DNA of 64,000 nt from Siphlonurus alternatus (taxonomy: Eukaryota > Arthropoda > Insecta > Ephemeroptera > Siphlonuridae). Positions within the stretch are counted from its first letter, which is position 1. The number at the start of each line of letters is the position of its first letter. The position numbers and the translations under genes were made by a program. Shown here piece by piece: positions 61,677-64,000 of the stretch. The DNA lies in assembly GCA_949825025.1 (NCBI GenBank), contig OX463784.1, positions 20,144,761 through 20,208,760 of the forward strand. Direction: 5' to 3'. The notes under the pieces are model-generated. The model did no database searches. It was not told where the DNA came from and was given only the letters and a program-made list of their open reading frames with translations.

Positions 61677-61997
61677 ATAGAGTATTGACCTCAATTTTTT
61701 TATTGCAGAAATGGATAGAGGGTGCAAAGTTATGCTACCCTGATTTTTTTCAGACTTTTTAGAGCCCAAGAAGTATTTTTAAAAAAATCATTGAAAGTTC
61801 TTTTCATGACGTCACGAGACGCCGCTCCTTAAGAAAAAGATAGGACTTGTCACCGCGTGACGTCACAAAAGGGACTTTCAATAATTTTTTAAAAATACTT
61901 CCCGGGCTCTAAAAAATCTGAAAAAAATCAGGGTGGCATAACTTTTTACCCTCTATCCATTTCTGCAATAAAAAAAAATTGAGGTCAATACTCCATT
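61677..61997. mobile_element. Foldback MITE (family C), copy 6
   Basis: Ends TATAGAGTATTGACCTC and GAGGTCAATACTCCATT. Two TGACGTCAC-type sites. Confidence 0.92.
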
Positions 61998-62227
61998 AAG
62001 ATGTCCATATGAATTATTTAACTAATAAGACAATAACAAATATATATTAGCGCTGTCACAGAGTTTTCTCATTTAATTTTTTGTTTATTCAGTAAAAAAG
62101 TCAGTTTAGCATTGAAATTATGCCTAAAATGTTAATTTGAGAAAAATAAAACGGTTACTGCAATAGAAAATTATATCAATCTGAGTCATTTGAGAACTGA
62201 TTTTCAGCTAAGAATGCTTTTCTAAAG

Positions 62228-62550
62228 AATAGAGTATTGACCTCAAATTTTTTTATTGCAGAAATGGATAGAGGGTGCAAAGTTATGCTACCCTGATTTT
62301 TTTTCAGATTTTTTAGAGCCTGGGAACTATTTTTAAAAAATTATTGAAAGTTCTTTTTGTGACGTCACGAGACGCCGCTCTTTAAGAAAAAGATAGGACT
62401 TGACGCCGCGTGACGTCACAAATAGGACTTTCAATAATTTTTTAAAAATACTTCCCGGGCTCTAAAAAATCAGAAAAAAATCAGGGTAGCATAACTTTTC
62501 ACCCTCTATCCATTTCTGCAATAAAAAAAAATTGAGGACAATACTCCATT
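62228..62550. mobile_element. Foldback MITE (family C), copy 7
   Basis: Ends AATAGAGTATTGACCTC and GAGGACAATACTCCATT. It shares the GAGTATTGACCTC variant with copy 6, its neighbour 230 bp away. Confidence 0.92.
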
Positions 62551-62602
62551 CCATTTATTATGTCAGTATTATAATAATATTCTTATTGAATAATATTATA
62601 AT

Positions 62603-62707
62603 AATGTACCACAGTTTTTTTATTGAAGAAATGGATAGAAAGTGAAAAAAATCAGTGTACCCTCTATCCATTTCTGCAATAAAAAAAATTAATGTCGATA
62701 CTCCATT
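62603..62707. mobile_element. Foldback MITE (family C), copy 8, internally deleted
   Basis: Only the outer 45-50 bp of each arm remain (TTATTGAAGAAATGGATAG and CTATCCATTTCTGCAATAA), joined directly, followed by GTCGATACTCCATT. Confidence 0.85.
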
Positions 62708-63347
62708 ATAATGAACAGGAGTTTGATAATCTCAAAATATTACTAACTTATAAACATATTAACCATGAGAATTTTCGGTATTTATTATGTGCCCAAAGAA
62801 AAATTTTAAAGGGTTTCATAAAAGCATTTTTTGAAATGTTATCTCTAGTCCAAGAAAATTAGCTATTAAAAAAAAAAACATTTTTATTAATTCAAAAATT
62901 TGATTTTGATAATTTCTTGTAATTTTAACTCCATTCAATAAAATCCTTGGATATTCGTAATATATACAGCATATAAGAGTCCTAGTCTGAAACATCTGAC
63001 TGATGCTAACTGTTATTTTTTTTTATTAAAAATGAATTATTTGCCACATATATGTAATTAAAATAAAATCGTACCTCTTTAAAATAAAGATTGTTTTGTG
63101 TAAAAAAAAAAAAAAAAACAACAAAAAAAGTTTGAAGCAAATAAAACTCCCTCTCCCTTTATGTCTTTGCATGAGAATAATATCATATTTTATTTTATTA
63201 TAATGAATCTCAGTGCAAATTTAAATTACTTATGTGTGCCTGACATTTGATAATTTTATATATTGTAATAAAATTTGGAGAATTCCATACTTAAAAAATA
63301 TGTATATATAATAATAAAATGGTAAAAAATGTAACTATTGAGACCAT
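62708..63347. other. AT-rich intergenic DNA
   Basis: Poly-A and poly-T runs only. No gene seen. Confidence 0.5.
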
Positions 63348-63763
63348 AAGGGCATTGGGTTTAGCACCGGTAGTTGGCAACACTGACGTATCTTCACCAT
63401 GTTAATTTTTTATCCTTGCTCCTCGGAGTAATTTTTATGCTAGAGCTAAGCTGATTGCTGTAGTATCAAGATAATTAGTAGCCCAAGTGCACAATTTGGC
63501 TAAATAAAGCCTGATTTAAAGAAAAGTATTTTTTAGTAATTTTTTAAATTTACATGCATTTTTCTAAAATATAAAAAAATACTTTTCTTTAAATCAGGCT
63601 TTATTTAGCCAAATTGTGCACTTGGGCTAATAATTACCTTGATACTACTGCAATCAGCTTAATAGTTCTAGCATAAAAACTACTCCGAGGAGCAGGGATC
63701 AAAAATTAACATGGTGACGATACGTCAGTGTTGCCAACTACCGGTGCTAAACCCAATGCCCTT
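63348..63763. mobile_element. Palindromic MITE (family L)
   Basis: AAGGGCATTGGGTTTAGCAC at the left is matched inverted at the right, with arms of about 180 bp through CCGGTAGTTGGCAACACTGA and GCCCAAGTGCACAATTTGGC. The centre is at about 63540-63575. The arms are nearly identical, so it is recent. A fragment of one end is at 22909-22936. Confidence 0.95.
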
Positions 63764-64000
63764 GAACCTAGTGATAAAAATTGGAACTACGAGGTCAAAG
63801 AAGGATTGTTGTATTTGCTTAACATTTTAAATTTAAGTGATCGAGGCCTTTAATTAAAAATCAGGCAGACACCACAAGAGTTGTTGGAGTTGATCATTAT
63901 TTGTATTATTTTTAATCACAGTACAGCTGGGCAGGAATGCAGTTGCAAATTACGTGAGCTTTGTGACCTCTGTCTAATTTTTAATTTGAGACCCGGATCA
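63764..64000. other. Window end, nothing recognised
   Basis: No supported gene or repeat boundary. Confidence 0.4.

Overview
This window looks like nuclear DNA from an AT-rich animal genome, most likely an arthropod and probably an insect. The genes have GT-AG introns of 0.1 to 2.7 kb and there are no bacterial-style operons. The recognisable genes are an Aa_trans-type amino acid transporter and a nose-resistant-to-fluoxetine (NRF-6) type membrane acyltransferase. The rest is satellite, microsatellites and many palindromic transposons. I cannot fix the species.

Layout. Positions 1-7766 are a tandem satellite of about 16 monomers of 475-476 bp, with a four-monomer higher-order period of about 1,903 bp. 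A broken copy of a transporter exon lies at 8631-8749. The nine-exon transporter gene (432 codons) runs on the + strand from 11426 to 20242. Convergent to it, on the - strand, a thirteen-exon NRF-6-like gene (708 codons) runs from 34881 down to 21862. All exon phases close for both genes. Their exons are GC-richer than the surrounding introns, which are packed with foldback MITEs and a 2.14-kb hAT-type element with a perfect 8-bp target duplication.

The right half (40.2-59.5 kb) holds three related genes for secreted proteins that I do not recognise. S1 (- strand, 494 aa) and S2 (+ strand, disrupted, runs into a 200-N gap) are head to head. S3 (+ strand, 508 aa) follows. All three share a nearly identical promoter, 5' leader and signal-peptide exon, while their introns do not align and their mature proteins are strongly diverged. 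The mature protein has a conserved N-terminal segment, a Thr-rich linker, a Cys-containing domain, a second Thr/Ser linker and a second domain that appears homologous to the first. This conserved-leader, divergent-body pattern resembles rapidly evolving secreted effector families and is the most interesting candidate in the window.

Roughly a fifth of the non-satellite DNA is inverted-repeat elements from at least fifteen families. Three of these families share one core but carry different ends. Two hAT-type MITEs and the large hAT element have 8-bp target duplications. A long-inverted-repeat element with a nested insertion fills intron 2 of S2. A LINE 3' fragment at 53.1-53.5 kb is absent from a paralogous segment at 61.3 kb, which gives an empty-site comparison.
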